Source: Pegoplata infirma
Taxonomy: Eukaryota; Arthropoda; Insecta; Diptera; Anthomyiidae
Assembly: GCA_963921195.1 (NCBI GenBank)
Contig: OY992537.1
Span: forward strand, 76,080,894-76,144,893
Reading direction: 5' to 3'
DNA length: 64,000 bases
Shown here: piece after piece, positions 22,330-50,879 of the stretch
Layout of the letters: each line of letters starts with the position of its first letter
Numbering within the stretch: the first letter of the stretch is position 1
Program-made: the position numbers and the translations under genes
The notes under the pieces: generated by a model
What the model was told of the DNA's origin: nothing
Databases searched by the model: none
Seen by the model: only the letters and a program-made list of their open reading frames with translations

Positions 22330-23060
22330 TAACACAGGTCAACAAGAAAATGCGTATTGGATTCTGGTTAGTGATTTGGATGGTATCTGTTGCGCTGATT
22401 CCAAATCCGGAATACAAATTTGTATATCACATCAGGATTTTGAGTAATTCGTGGTTAAAGGGCAGAAAAGGGGCATTTTTGACCCATTTTAAAAGCTTAT
22501 AAAAAAATATCCTGAAAAGCAAATGACTTGGTATCAATCTCATTCGAAAGCCTGTAATTTTCTCTTAAAGATAAGACAAAATGTTCTAAAAATTTAATTT
22601 TCTAAAATGGTAAAAAAATCATAAGCAAAAAACCTTAAATTTTTTCAATATTTAGTTTATTTACACAGTGTTTTTTAACAAATTTCCATACAAATTCATA
22701 CGTAAATTTTAGATTTAAAGCACTTGTGGTTAATGATTTTTTTACCATTTTAGAAAATTAAATTCCAAGAAGATTTGATCTTGTCTAAAAGAGAAAATTA
22801 CACACTTTCGAATGAGCCAGATACCAAGTCATTTGCATGTCAGTATCTTATTTTATAGGCGTTCAAAAATGGTCAAAATGGGCATTTTTTGACACTTTAA
22901 CCGCGATTTTCTCAAAATTGTGACGTGATAGAAAAATCTGAGTGACCATTTTGGAATCGGGTCAACAAACTCTATCAACTTTTTTTGGTTTCATCCAATC
23001 ACTAAAAACGCAGCGACAAACCTCAGATTTGTAGAGCGGTGTAATTGACCGTTTACCTTG
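22330..23060. mobile_element. Foldback repeat, about 730 bp
   Basis: Landmarks on the left (GTGGTTAAAGGG, GCAAATGACTTGGTATC, TTTTCTAAAATGGTAAAAAA) recur inverted on the right (TTTTTTACCATTTTAGAAAA, GATACCAAGTCATTTGC, CACTTTAACCGCG). The loop is about 22626-22732. Outer arm parts are more diverged. The 71-codon frame at 22287-22502 is within the left arm and is not credible. Confidence 0.7.
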
Positions 23061-23109
23061 TTTTTAACAAAAAAATTTTGATCGAAAAATTTCCAAGGTA
23101 CTTAATTAA

Positions 23110-39743
<16,634 letters not shown>

Positions 39744-39754
39744 AAAAAAAAAAA

Positions 39755-40015
39755 AAAATCTAGTAAAGTTACGAGAATTCCTTGTAAGTATTATCACATC
39801 AAAAAATTTGTAAATTTACAATTTTAGTGGTAAAAAAACTTGTAGAATTTCAAAAAGCTAGTAATTTTCACTAGAAATTCTAGTAAAATAGGAGGAAGCA
39901 CAAAATCTAGCAAAGTCACGAGAAGTCCTTGTAATTTTTATCGCGTGAAAAAGTTTTAAATTTACAACTTTATTGGTAAAAAGCTTGTAAATTGTTTGTA
40001 TTTTTACAAGCTTTT
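39755..40015 (+). repeat. Two-copy tandem repeat, about 146 bp
   Basis: ATCTAGTAAAGTTACGAG (39758) and ATCTAGCAAAGTCACGAG (39904) start two diverged copies. Each continues with TCCTTGTAA, a TTATCRC segment, AAATTTACAA and GGTAAAAA...CTTGTA. It lies directly after copy H. Confidence 0.7.
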
Positions 40016-41153
40016 CTTACAAGATTTTTTTTGAAAAAAATTAAAGTTATATTTTATGAAAAAAAAGAAAGAAAAGATGTAGTAGTAGTTATTTAAAAAG
40101 GCATTGGTGTACAACTTTGAATTAACTTTGAAAGAATGTATCATTACCAACTTAATATGAACGGTTTTGGAATTTGAAAAATTGACGTTCAAGAAATTTA
40201 CAATAAAAAAATCTTAAAATTTCCTTTCATTGATCCTTTCGTAGAGCTTGCGACACACTTTCATTTAAAATTATTTTAAGCCAAACCCGATAAATTGTTT
40301 TTTTTTTTTTAGAAAATTTACTCCAAAAACTTTTATTTTTTTATCAGAGGGCGCCTTTTCTGAAAGAAGCATCATGGTTACATTTGTATTTGATAGGCAG
40401 CATTCCCTGAGTGTTGCTTTAAGAAAATGGGTTAAAACGTTCTGATTTGTCTTGAATTAAGTTTTTTTGCTAATTTTAAATGGCCATATTTCAAAAACCC
40501 CATTAACCGATTTAAGAATTTTTCTGATATTCATATTCAGCACGCCAAAAATAATATAAATAGTTTATCGCAAGATAATTTTTTTTATTTTTTAATATTT
40601 CGAAAAACCAGAATGTTGGTGGAAATTTTCAAAAATCCAAAACTTTTATCGAAGCACGCCCGAGGGTTGAAATGATCGAATTTGGGTTAAACTAAGATCA
40701 ACTAAAAGACTGTCTCAAGCTTTTTAAATTAATCAAGGCTGCGAAAAATTATATGATATCATAAGGATCGGGGGAAGTATGTATAACTCAGGTAATTTTG
40801 ATCCAATTTCAGATTTTTTTTTGTTGGTTAGAACGATAATTTTATGTAGAAAATAATATATTTTTCAAGCATTTGAAAAAGTATGCCTAAAATACAAATT
40901 ATTGGCAAATTTTTTATTTTTTTATTTTTTCTCCTTATAACCGTTTTTTTTTCAATTTTTGAAACTTTTCGGCACGTGTTTCCTTCATCAGATGAGCACC
41001 AAACTTGGAATTTCTTATTTTAAGATGCAAATACGCTAAACTGGCAGTTTACTACCACACAAAAAATAAATTTTTACTCGTTGAAATAAAATATTTTTGC
41101 TTCATGGTAAAAAATTTTGTTCGGAAAAAATTCTTAAAAAGAATCTGAGACTT
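40016..41153. other. AT-rich intergenic DNA, no gene seen
   Basis: No repeat family or coding signal was recognised. The short minus-strand frame at 40004-40192 is low-complexity. Confidence 0.5.
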
Positions 41154-41959
41154 CCCAGCAGAAATTTTGCTGAACGTTCAGCAGCTTTTGGAAGGGGAAC
41201 TTGAGTAAAGGAGCGCATCCAATTGCGCTGAATTCATGCATGATTCCCTAAGGCGATGTCCCACTTTAGAGCGCTAGTTGGATACACAGAAACAGCGCTC
41301 TTTAGATGCACTGAAATCACGTGTCTTTAGAGCGCTGATTTAAGCAGAATAAAGATGCTGTAAATTCATGTATCTTTTTAGCGCTGATTAAGGCAGATTA
41401 AAGATGCAGTGAATTCATGTATCTTTGTAGAGCTGATTTAAGCAGAATAAAGATGCTGTAAATTCAAAGTTGAAATCAAATAACTAAAATTTAAAAAAAT
41501 ATAACAAAAAAATTCATTCGTTTTACTTTACAAAACTTTATTTATGTGAAACAAAATGAAAAAAAAAAATCGGAAGTGAACATCAAAAAAATATCGGAAA
41601 TTTTCATTTTCACATTTTTTATGGGATTTTTTTTGGTAACAGCGGTCAAAGATGTTATGATTGAAGCGCTCTTTGCAGCGCTGATTAATGCGCAATAATG
41701 ATGCAGTCAAATCATGTGTCTTTGTCTAAAACTCATGTTTTTTTATTCAAAAAGTGTTAAAAATATTAAAAAGGAAATCAAGTGTGAAATTTTATCAAAA
41801 AATAATTACACATTATAAGTTTTATATAAAAAATCTTAAAAAAAAATTAAAATTTTTTCCCCTTCCTATTACTGCATCCCTAAGAGCGCTCTTTGGATGC
41901 GCTACGGTATGCTATAAACAGATGCTGTGTCGCCAAAATCTCGATTTATTTCTGCTGGG
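41154..41959. mobile_element. CCCAGC-ended TIR element, 806 bp
   Basis: The left terminus CCCAGCAGAAATTTTGCTG and the inverse of the right terminus, CCCAGCAGAAATAAATC, form short TIRs. AGAGCGCTCTTTGGATGCGC-like words occur near both ends. 41325-41465 is a small tandem array of about 49 bp per unit (AGCGCTGATTTAAGCAGAAT, AAAGATGCTG, TAAATTCATGTATC) in about three copies. Frames at 41528-41710 and 41754-41972 show no domain. Non-autonomous. Confidence 0.65.
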
Positions 41960-42059
41960 TTTTGTTTATTAAAAAGTAGTATTGTACTGTTTTGAATACA
42001 ATTTTGTATCAAATTCCGTTCGCATGAATTCACCATCAACCGTCTCAAAGATTTTTTAT

Positions 42060-42235
42060 TTTTTATTTTAGGTTATGTAAAATGTACCAATATTTTCGAA
42101 TTGTACTTACATTTTTGTTCTTAACTTTTGAACCAATGAACCGTTAAATCCCAAGTGCAATACCAAACCGCTCCAAGCGTCGACAAGTATTTTTGTAATG
42201 TTTTCAGAAAACTCTTTAGCCTCAAGGCCAAAAAA
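42060..42235 (-). repeat. DINE-like fragment
   Basis: TTTTGTTCTTAACTTTTGAACCAATGAACC and the following CAATACCAAACC resemble the body of copy C (around 8865-8930). Neither terminus nor tetranucleotide tract is present, so this is a remnant. 42236-42720 shows no recognised feature apart from a lone CAGAGATGGGAA at 42650, similar to a hAT end without a partner. Confidence 0.5.
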
Positions 42236-42719
42236 TTGTCAAGTCCTTTCTATTTCTTATACAAAAAATGAGGTGTGATAATATGGGTGTTTTAGTTATT
42301 AAGAAATATATATTTTTTTTCACCTCCATAATAGAGACATAAATATATTTAAGATTTTGTTGTGTAGTAGGTGTAGATGTGTTTGTTAATAATTGTGTTA
42401 AAAAAACAAAAAACAGAAAAAAAAAAAAATTTTGTAGTAAACAACCACCATATAACACTAAAACACATTTGTCTTGCTTTAGAATGCGTATAATTCATAC
42501 TCATGTTGTAAGAAGTATGTAAAGGACAAATTTTTTAGGGGACAAAATACGAAAGAAAAAATAAAACAAGGAACAAACAAAAAAAAAATTATGATCTTAA
42601 GTTTTATGCTGAACTTGCACTAAAGTGTCGTTAAACATACATACAAAATCAGAGATGGGAAATTTATAATTTAGAAGTAGTTGTACGAGTACTTTTTCCT
42701 AAGAAAAGGACTGTAAAGA

Positions 42720-42974
42720 AAAAATATAAAACAATCTGACATCTGTTCTATAAGAAATATGTCGCAGAATCAGAGACTTTTCTACAGGTAAAATGTCTCA
42801 GAGTCTGAGGCTTTTTCTAAAAGTAAAATGCCCTAGAATCTGAGATTTTTTCTATAGGTACAATGTCCCAGAATCTAAGAGTTTGAGATATTTCTACAGA
42901 AAAAAATTCTCAGAACCTGAGATTTTTCTACAGAAAAATGTCGCAGAATCTGGGACTTTTTTTTATAGATAAAA
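42720..42974. repeat. 35-bp palindromic satellite, block 3 left part
   Basis: Diverged units with TTTTTCTATAGGTAAAATGTCTCAGA-type words. The array is interrupted at about 42977 by an inverted-repeat element and resumes at 43573. Confidence 0.8.
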
Positions 42975-42976
42975 TG

Positions 42977-43572
42977 ACTTACAAGGAAAGAATCTCAAAC
43001 CTTTTGAACCGATTTGAATGAAACTTGAAATATATATAAAAGAGACAATTCTAAGGTTGGGGTGTCTCGGCTTATCGGCCATATCATGGATTTAGGGGTT
43101 TCAAAACATGGGCCAAAAACATGGCGAAAAAACCTTTTTTGATTTTTCAGCCATTTCTTTCTTAGAAACTATATAATGATAACATGTGAAAAAACAGGTT
43201 TTTTTATTGCCTATCCAACGGTAGCATAACCTTGCAAAAATTCGGCTTCGTTAAATACCTTTTTCATGAAAATGTGTAAATTTTGGGGGATATTTATATG
43301 AAGGAATAGTCCTACAATATCCATATAAATACGAAATAATCTTTATTAAATTTAAGTTTACACGTATTTTTGCTCTAGAAGATATTCCTGTTAGTTCTGG
43401 AGTTATCGAAATTTTCCCGAAGGTCTACATTGTTTAATAACGGGACAACAAAAATTTTAAACACTGATATTGCCGATAAGCCGAGACACCACAACCTTAA
43501 AATCGTCTCTTTAATATATATTTTAAGTTTCAGGCAAACCGGTTCCTAAGGATTGCGATACTTCCCTTTTTA
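42977..43572. mobile_element. 600-bp TIR element, ACTTACAAGG family
   Basis: The left arm carries ACTTACAAGGAAAG, TTTGAACCGATTTG, GAGACAATTCTAAGGTTG and GTGTCTCGGCTTATCGGC. The right arm mirrors this as GCCGATAAGCCGAGACAC, CAACCTTAAAATCGTCTC and CAAACCGGTTCC. TIR length is about 105 bp. It is inserted in the 35-bp satellite. The inside (43140-43300) matches the inverse of 56380-56520, and the right arm matches 56600-57045, so at least two copies are present. No transposase frame. Confidence 0.78.
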
Positions 43573-43990
43573 GAATTTGAGTGTTTTTCTATGGGAAAAA
43601 TGTCTAAGATTCTGAGACTTTTTCCATAGCAAAATTAGAATCTGAGACTTTTCTATAGGACAACACTCTCAGAATCTAAGACTTTTTCTATAGAATTAAT
43701 GTCTCAGAATATGAGACATTTTCTATAGAATAAATGTCTCAGAATCTTAGATTTTTTCTATTAGAATAATGTCTAAGAAACTGAGATTTTTTCTATAGGA
43801 AAAATGTCTCAGAATCTGAGACTTTTTCTATAGGAAAAATGTCTCAGAATCTGAGACTTTTTCTATAGGAAAAATGTCTCAGAATCTGAGACTTTTTCTA
43901 TAGGAAAAATGTCTCAGAATCTGAGACTTTTTCTATACAGAAAGTGTCGCAAAAAAGTGACCTGAAAAATTTCTATGAAACTGAGACTAT
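43573..43990. repeat. 35-bp palindromic satellite, block 3 right part
   Basis: The final five units (43790-43945) are nearly identical, with TTTTTCTATAGGAAAAATG + TCTCAGAATCTGAGAC. Earlier units are diverged. Confidence 0.85.
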
Positions 43991-44164
43991 AGGAAGTCTT
44001 ATTAATTTTCTAAAAATTGCAGAGAATATTAGGAATTTGGGTTTTTGATTTAAAATTATTTCTGATCACAGAAAGGATTTTTAATTTTGGCTAGGTTAAA
44101 GGTTTAAAATCTAAAGTTTTAGACCTATTACACCATTTCCAATTGTATTTTAAAATTTTCCAAA

Positions 44165-44705
44165 TATTATATTTTAAAAATGTTTATTCTGGCTCGAGGT
44201 CATTATTTTCTTTACTAATTAAAACCATTTTATTCTCATAGCATAATTTTCAAGAAAATTATTTTTCTTTCTTAAATTTATTTATGCTGGTCATTTTTGC
44301 AAGACTTGAGTTGAGTTGAGTTGAGGGTGGGTTGTACAAGACTAAAATAAGTAAATTTTTATGCAAGTCCATGTCGCTCAGACTTAAAATAGTCCATTGT
44401 ACCGCAAGACTTAATCGACAAGTGTTTTAGGAATTTGTCAGATTCCATTGTCAAGATTATTTAGCAAAAATAGAAACAATTTACTACAAAGTAGCAAACG
44501 AGTCTAATGACAAATCGTTTGCGCACAAACTAAAATATTAATACATGTGTCGATTAAGTCTTCCAAAAATGACCAGCATAAATAAATTTAAAACAGAAAA
44601 ACAATTTTCTTGAAAATTATGCTATGAGAATATCATGGTTTTAGTTAGAAAAAAAATAATGACCTCGAGCCAGAATAAACATCCTCAAAATATAATATTT
44701 TAAGG
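44165..44705. mobile_element. Foldback repeat related to 8225-8510
   Basis: GTTTATTCTGGCTCGAGGTC (44178) is mirrored by GACCTCGAGCCAGAATAAAC (44662), and TTTATTTATGCTGG...CATTTTTGCAAGACTT pairs with AAGTCTTCCAAAAATGACCAGC. The arms are about 140 bp. A short (GAGTT)n run (44307-44325) and TTTGCGCACAAAC lie in the centre. It is a more complete, inverted-repeat version of 8225-8510. Confidence 0.75.
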
Positions 44706-44810
44706 GTCGAATAAAACAATTTTTATTTAAAAAAAAAAAAATAATCAGATTTTTTCCAAATTTATTTTACAATTGTTCAAATTAATTTTAAAATTTTCCA
44801 AATGTATTTT

Positions 44811-45010
44811 NNNNNNNNNNNNNNNNNNNNNNNNNNNNNNNNNNNNNNNNNNNNNNNNNNNNNNNNNNNNNNNNNNNNNNNNNNNNNNNNNNNNNNNNNN
44901 NNNNNNNNNNNNNNNNNNNNNNNNNNNNNNNNNNNNNNNNNNNNNNNNNNNNNNNNNNNNNNNNNNNNNNNNNNNNNNNNNNNNNNNNNNNNNNNNNNNN
45001 NNNNNNNNNN
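44811..45010. other. Assembly gap, exactly 200 N
   Basis: Two hundred N, a round placeholder length typical of scaffolding. The right contig resumes inside a (GTCC/GTCT)n tract of a DINE-like element, whose 5' half is absent from the left contig. The apparent proteins with runs of X across this point are artefacts. Confidence 0.97.
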
Positions 45011-45573
45011 GTCCGTCTGTCCGTCCGTCCGTCTGTGGAAGACACGATACAGTCCAAAATAAAAGCAATAGACTCCTGAAATTTGGCACATATATGTCTT
45101 ATTTTCATAGGCTGGTTAAGTTCGGAGATGGGCAAAATCGGACCAGGGGGGAAAAAGTTCCCCCTTGAAGAACTACACCAACCTCTGAAAAATATCATAT
45201 TTTTACATGATTTTTTGTGTTTTTGTTTAACAAATCCAACATTTTTATGCTACAAGAAGTTCAAGGTCCAGCATTTGGACCCACAGAATTAGAAAATATC
45301 GTTTTACGGTCCGCCCCCCCCCCCCATTTTATGGGCGTCGAATAATTATTTTTTTTTATATAATGATAAATTTGTATTTCTTTAGTGCAAAAAGCATAAG
45401 AATTATTTTTTTTAACACTTATTCGAGAGGAATTGTGCCCCCCAATTACCACTACCGACCCCCCCCCCCCCCCTAAAAAAAAGAAGACGCCCCTGCCTTT
45501 TTTTTTTTTTTATTTGCATGTTGGAGGGTATAAAAGATTCGGCACAGCCGAATTTAACACTCTTACTTGTTTT
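45011..45573 (+). mobile_element. DINE-1/mini-me-like element, 5' part lost in the gap (copy E)
   Basis: Starts in GTCCGTCTGTCC immediately after the N run. It continues with ACACGATACAGTCCAAAATA, TTTGGCACATATATG, GGAGGGTATAAAAGATTC, the hairpin ATTCGGC-ACA-GCCGAAT and CTTGTTTT. Same subfamily as copies A and D. C-homopolymers of 12-14 bp occur at 45316-45328 and 45459-45472. Confidence 0.88.
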
Positions 45574-45652
45574 ATTTAAGATTTTATGAAAAAATATGAT
45601 GGCTTCAATAACACTTCATCACAAAAAAACAAAAAAGTTTCTGACACAGAAA

Positions 45653-46227
45653 CTAGACCCACTTATCCTTATGTATTTTGTCTTTCTGAAATCGATTCTG
45701 CCATCAGAATTGAATTCTATAGTTGGGGTTTCCTGTGATTTACAAGGAAAGTCCGCAAAGTGAACCCACCTAATTTCCTTGTGAATTTGACAAAGTTACA
45801 AAATTTTTTAATTTTATTTCTCTATGTAATAAGAAAATAAGAGTATTTTAAATAAAATCCGTAAAAAATTGCAGAAGTTACATGCATTTGAACAAAAACG
45901 CAAAATTTCAGTTTTATACAAAAACAGTTGTATTTATGTTGTGAATTAATGCATTTTTGTTCAAATGCAAGTAACTTCTGCAATTTTTGATGGATTTTAT
46001 GAAAAAACCTCTTATTTTATTAGTAATAAATCACACTTGAACATTACATACCGAAATCAAATTTAAAAAAATGTTGACTTATTGTTAGTCAAATTTACAA
46101 GGAAATCAGGTCAGTTCACTTTTGGGGACTTTCCATGTAAATTAGAGAAAACCCCAACGATAGAATTTAATTCTGATCGCGGAATTGAATTTAGAAGGTA
46201 AAAATACATAAGTATTAGTGGGTCTAG
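45653..46227. mobile_element. Foldback element with CTAGACCCAC ends, 575 bp
   Basis: CTAGACCCACTTATCCTTAT on the left is mirrored by ATAAGTATTAGTGGGTCTAG on the right. Pairing continues through GTTGGGGTTT / AAACCCCAAC, TTTACAAGGAAA and TGCAGAAGTTAC / GTAACTTCTGCA to a loop near 45905-45955. Arms are about 270 bp. It lies between two tail-to-tail DINE 3' ends (45573 and 46261). No coding frame. Confidence 0.75.
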
Positions 46228-46260
46228 ACCTTTTTTTGTGGGTCTTTGTAATCTATATAT

Positions 46261-46410
46261 AAACAAGTAAGAGTTTAAAATTCGGCTGTGCCAAATCTTT
46301 GATACCCTCCAACAAGCAAAAAAAATAAAAATGACAGGGACGGTTTTTGTGGGAGTAAGAAGGGGGCGGGGGCGGGGTAAGCAGAGGTCTCTGGGTGGTG
46401 TAATATAATA
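46261..46410 (-). repeat. DINE-like 3' end fragment (copy F)
   Basis: Read on the minus strand: GGAGGGTATCAAAGATTTGG, GCACAGCCGAATTTTAAACT and CTTACTTGTTT, the 3' end of the copy A/D/E subfamily with substitutions. It is cut at 46410 by the CAGTC-ended element. Confidence 0.75.
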
Positions 46411-46858
46411 CAGTCGAACCCGGTTATAAAGAACTCCGAGGGACCAGTAAATATAGTTCGTTATAAGCGAAGTTCGCTATAAGCGGGGTATATTTTTTAG
46501 CAACCTAGTTTTTGATGTTTTTTTGTTAATGAACTACTAATTGAGAAGAAAACATTAAAAAATATAAATAAATTTTATCAAAATTGTGATATAAACCAAA
46601 AATTTGCAACCTTTTGTAAGTTTGATAAACATTATTGCCGCACATAAAAAAATATTTATGGGAGTTCGTTATGAAAAGGTAAATAAACATGAAATTGTAT
46701 TCGTGGGACCATAATAAACAGTTCGCTTTAACCGAGGATTCGTTATAACCGAGTTCGTTATAAAAGAAGTATTTTGTGTGGAAATTGAAGCCAAAACGTC
46801 GGGACTTTAGAATTAGTTATAACCGAGAATTCGTTATAACCGAGTTCGCTATAGACTG
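46411..46858. mobile_element. CAGTC-ended element with GTTATAACCGAGTTCG repeats, 448 bp
   Basis: The left end CAGTCGAACCCGGTTATAAA and the inverse of the right end, CAGTCTATAGCGAACTCGG, are imperfect TIRs. Inside, GTTCGTTATAA and GTTATAACCGAGTTCG are repeated several times near both ends. TA precedes the left end; the right flank is GT. CAGT-starting TIRs with TA targets and GTTATAACGAA-like words are typical of pogo/Tigger-type DNA transposons, so a pogo-like MITE is my inference. No transposase. Confidence 0.55.
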
Positions 46859-46894
46859 GTTCCATTTAAAATAGCATAGGCAATCAGCCGATGG

Positions 46895-49190
46895 TGGTTC
46901 AATTTATCCAAAAATTAACATATCCATTCTTCTGATTTTTATTGAATTTCGGTTTTTGTTATTTAGTCGAAATTGTGAATGGTTCGCGTTTTATCGCTGT
47001 TCAAAGTTGGTATTTTGCCACAATTTTATGAGAAATACATAATGTTTAAATGATCGTATCTTTGGAACGCATCATCCGATTATCACGAAATAAAGCGGAA
47101 AATAATGGTTATGTCCTGTACTTAAAATAGAATTTTGAAAAAGGATAGGATGCTTAGCAAAAAGGATATTGAAATTAAAAAAATGTCCTTAATTTGCAAA
47201 TATCTCAAAATGCGTATCTTTAATTTTCCTTTATTTTTTTGCACATATAGCCCAAAATGTACTTAACAACATATGCAAATTCCAAATTGGGGTGATAAGC
47301 GGTTTAATTGTAAACGCGGTTTCATGAAACGCCTTATTGATTTTTGTTAATAACTCTCGTTTACAAATGAAAAACAATTTCTGCGCACTAACCGCGAATA
47401 ATTTTTTTATATGTATTTTTGATCGCTAAACTCAAAAATTTCATTAAAACAACATTTCGCGAATACATTTTTGTTAAATGAATTTTTTAGCGTTTTTTGG
47501 AGGTATTTTAACTATTTTGCTTATATCTTAAGTTCTGTTTATCTGATCTTCTCGAAATAAAACCAAACTAAAGATAATCTAATTTCCAACAAATCCTACA
47601 TTCATCATTTTTTCATCAGTTCATAGCATTACGCGCAAATAAATTTGTTAGCGTTATTTGGAGGTATTTTGACTATTTTTCTTATATCTTGAGTTCCGTT
47701 TATCTGATCCTTCCGAAATAAGAACCAAATTAAAGACAATAAAATTTCCAACAAATCCTTCATTTATTATTTTTATATCAGTTCATGACTTTACGCGCAA
47801 TAGGCACAAGGAAAATCAATTTTTTTTATTAACAAAGCTCATTTTTAAAAAATTTTAATAAACAGAAATCGTTACAAATTAGCAATTTTTTTTATTCTTA
47901 AAAGCCTGAACATTTACAACAATTTTAAAAGGGTTTCATTCAAATCTATGAGCAAATACGCTATGAAAAATTTTATGAAACTACCCTAAAGATTTTCCTT
48001 GTTTTTTTTTAAACAGCTTAATTTTTTACTTTTTTTATACATATATCAATATAATGCCTTTAGTGCTTTCTCATGTATTTTCATATAATTTGTGATAACT
48101 TCGGAGTAAACCTATTGTTTTTCATCAAATCAACTTTATTATATTTCTAAATGTTCAGGCTTTGCAGATAAATAAAAAAAACTTAATTAATTGCAAAGAT
48201 TTCTATTTCTTTAATTTTTTTTAACGATTTGTTAATCTTATCTTAATCTTAAGCTTATATTAGTCATATGTTTTCCTATTGCGCGTAAAGTTATGAACTG
48301 ATATAAAAATAATAAATGAAGGATTTGTTGGAAATTTGATTATCTTTAATTTGGTTCTTATTTCGGAAGGATCAGATAAACGGAGCTCAAGATATAAGAA
48401 AAATAGTCAAAATACCTTCAAATAACGCTAAAAAAAATTATTTGCGCGTAAAGCTATGAACTGACGAGAAAATGATGAATGCAGGATTTGTTGGAAATTA
48501 GATTATCTTTAGTTTGGTTTTTATTTCGAGAAGATCATATAAACAGAACTTAAGATATAAGCAAAATAGTTAAAATACCTCCAAAAAACGCTAAAAAATT
48601 CATTTAACAAAAACGTATTCGCGTAATGTTGTTTTAATGAAATTTTTGTATTTAGCGATCAAAAATACATATAAAAAAATTATTCGCGGTAAGTGCGCAG
48701 AAATTGATTTTCATTTGTAAACGAGAGTTATTAACAAAAATCAATAAGGCGTTTCATGAAACCGCGTTTACAATTATACCGCTTATCACCCCAATTTGGG
48801 ACTTGCATATGTTGTTAAGTACATTTTGGGCTATATGTGCAAAAAAATAAAGGAAAATTAAAGATACGCATTTTGAGATATTTGCAAATTAAGGACATTT
48901 TTTTAATTTAAATATCCTTTTTGCAAAGCATCCTATCCTTTTTCAAAATTCTGTTTTAAGTACAGGACATAACCATTATTTTGCGCCTTATTTCGTGGCA
49001 ATCGGATGATGCGTTCCAAAGATATGATCATTTAAACATTGTGTATTTATCATACAATTGTTGCAAAATACCAAATTTGAACAGCGATAAAACGCGAACC
49101 ATTCACAATTTTTACTAAATAACAAAATCCGAAATTCAACAAAAATCAGAAGAACATATATACCAATTTTTAAGACAATTAAAATAGGTA
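46895..49190. mobile_element. 2.3-kb near-palindrome (foldback element)
   Basis: The left arm (46895-47815) is mirrored by the right arm (48278-49190). Examples: GGTTCGCGTTTTATCGCTG / CAGCGATAAAACGCGAACC, GCATCATCCGATTATCACGA / GGCAATCGGATGATGC, GGGGTGATAAGCGGT / ACCGCTTATCACCCC. Weaker pairing continues inward (AAAAGCCTGAACATTTA / TAAATGTTCAGGCTTT), leaving a true loop of about 220 bp. Each arm holds two tandem units of about 155-165 bp (47494-47811 left) with GCGTTATTTGGAGGTATTTT, CTTATATCTTGAG, TCCAACAAATCCT and TTACGCGCAA. Inverted arms with internal direct repeats are the architecture of Foldback-type elements. No frame of note. Confidence 0.8.
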
Positions 49191-50879
49191 AGTCCGAAAA
49201 AGTGTTTTTTTGTTGTCAAAAATTTTGGAATTCTTCATATAGCACTTTAAAAATATTCGAGATAAAAAAATGTTCTTGGAAAAAAACTTAGCAAAATTTA
49301 AAAATAATGGAAGCATATAAAATTTTATATAAAACACTTAGAAATTTGGAATGATGCATGGTACCAGATGTTACAACATATTGTTATGTATGGCGATATC
49401 TTAAAAAAAACGCACATCAAAATTTATTATATAAATTTATCTCGCAATACAAGTGTTACACATGATCATTGATCATATATGAAATAATATGACTATATAA
49501 AAGTATATAAGATAATATTTAATTATTTTTATTCGGGGTAGGAATCTGCTTGAAGTTGGTTCGAGGACCAATAATTTTAATAGTTATAAACTATAGCGCA
49601 CACACAGAGTGGTGAAGGTAAGAGAACAAAATCTAAGTACATGACATACATCAAGAAACTTCTCTGAATATGTTATTCATAATATTGTTCTCGAACGTAT
49701 TTAAAAAAAAAACTAATATGTTAATTTAATGGTTTGTTTGTAACCATGACGCATTAGAATGACATAGAATAGCTTCAGCATTACTTTAATTCTGCTCTTT
49801 GTTGTATAAAAATAAATGTTCTTGATGTATTTTTTTATTTGACAGCCATCATTCGCAGTAAATCGTCTTTCATTATGTCAATTTTAACAATTTGATTTTT
49901 TAATCTTGTTACATGTTAAAGGAATTTTCATCATATAATCTGAACATTCAGATGTCGTATTAAACGAATAAACGGAAGAAAAAACGTGAAAAGAAAATCG
50001 CTTTATATTCTAAAATATAAATATAAGACATTTTTTTATGTATTTAACATTTGTTAACCACAAAGAAAAAAATCCTTAAATTGATTGTTATACTTTTTTT
50101 CCAAAAAGCAGGCGTGGGGGACAATACACAATAAAGTAATATCGTTTATTTAAAACGAACTTGACAAAATAAATTTTTTAATAATTCTTCAAGCATTTTT
50201 GTATTTCTATTTTTATACGCTGCGTATACAATTACTTCAAGAGAGAAATCATTTAAAGTTGGATAAAAAAAATTAACGATTTTAGTTTAAAACTATAAAA
50301 TGTAATAAATTATTTTGAATCGTTGTCCCTACAACATTTTCGCATACCAAGAAACTCCTTGCGGATCCTTTATTGTACCTTCCTTGCTAAAAAGAAATAT
50401 CCGTTATAGATGGCCTTTACTGTCTTTGTTTGTCTATTTATAGAATCTACTATATATTTGCGCTTTTAAAGGTATTATCATTTTTATTTTATGTAAATTT
50501 ATTGAAATCAATAACTTTATTAGAAAATGCAAAGTATAAGGAAATATAAAAATTTCCTTATTTCTTCGTCTTATCAATAATATTATGGGAATTCTGACCT
50601 TCTTAAGTTTCAGTTGAATATAAAAATATATATTTTTTTATGTTTTTTTCGTTTCTGTCTTATTTTTGTTTGGGTAGTTAAACATAGAGTATTTTTACGG
50701 CAACAAGACAAAAAAATTGGGGTAAAATATTCACATTGCGTGAGTTGTTTTTATCACGCAGCAGTTCCTTGTTGTTTTATTATTAAAATTTTTTGTATTT
50801 TCTTTATGTAGCTTTAAAACATCCTGTTATAAATTGAAGACAACTGGCTTTATAGAAAGGATATTCCATCAGTACACAG
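49191..50879. other. AT-rich intergenic DNA, no gene seen
   Basis: No repeat family recognised. The 65-codon frame at 50614-50811 is hydrophobic and cysteine/phenylalanine-rich but has no start context, motif or partner supporting a gene. This is one of the few longer stretches that look single-copy within the window. Confidence 0.45.

Noticed and set aside
42650..42670. CAGAGATGGGAA as a hAT terminus
   Set aside because: No partner inverted end or 8-bp duplication could be found nearby.
44745..45198. Several open frames crossing 44811-45010
   Set aside because: They run through 200 N and simple (GTCY)n sequence, so they encode nothing real.
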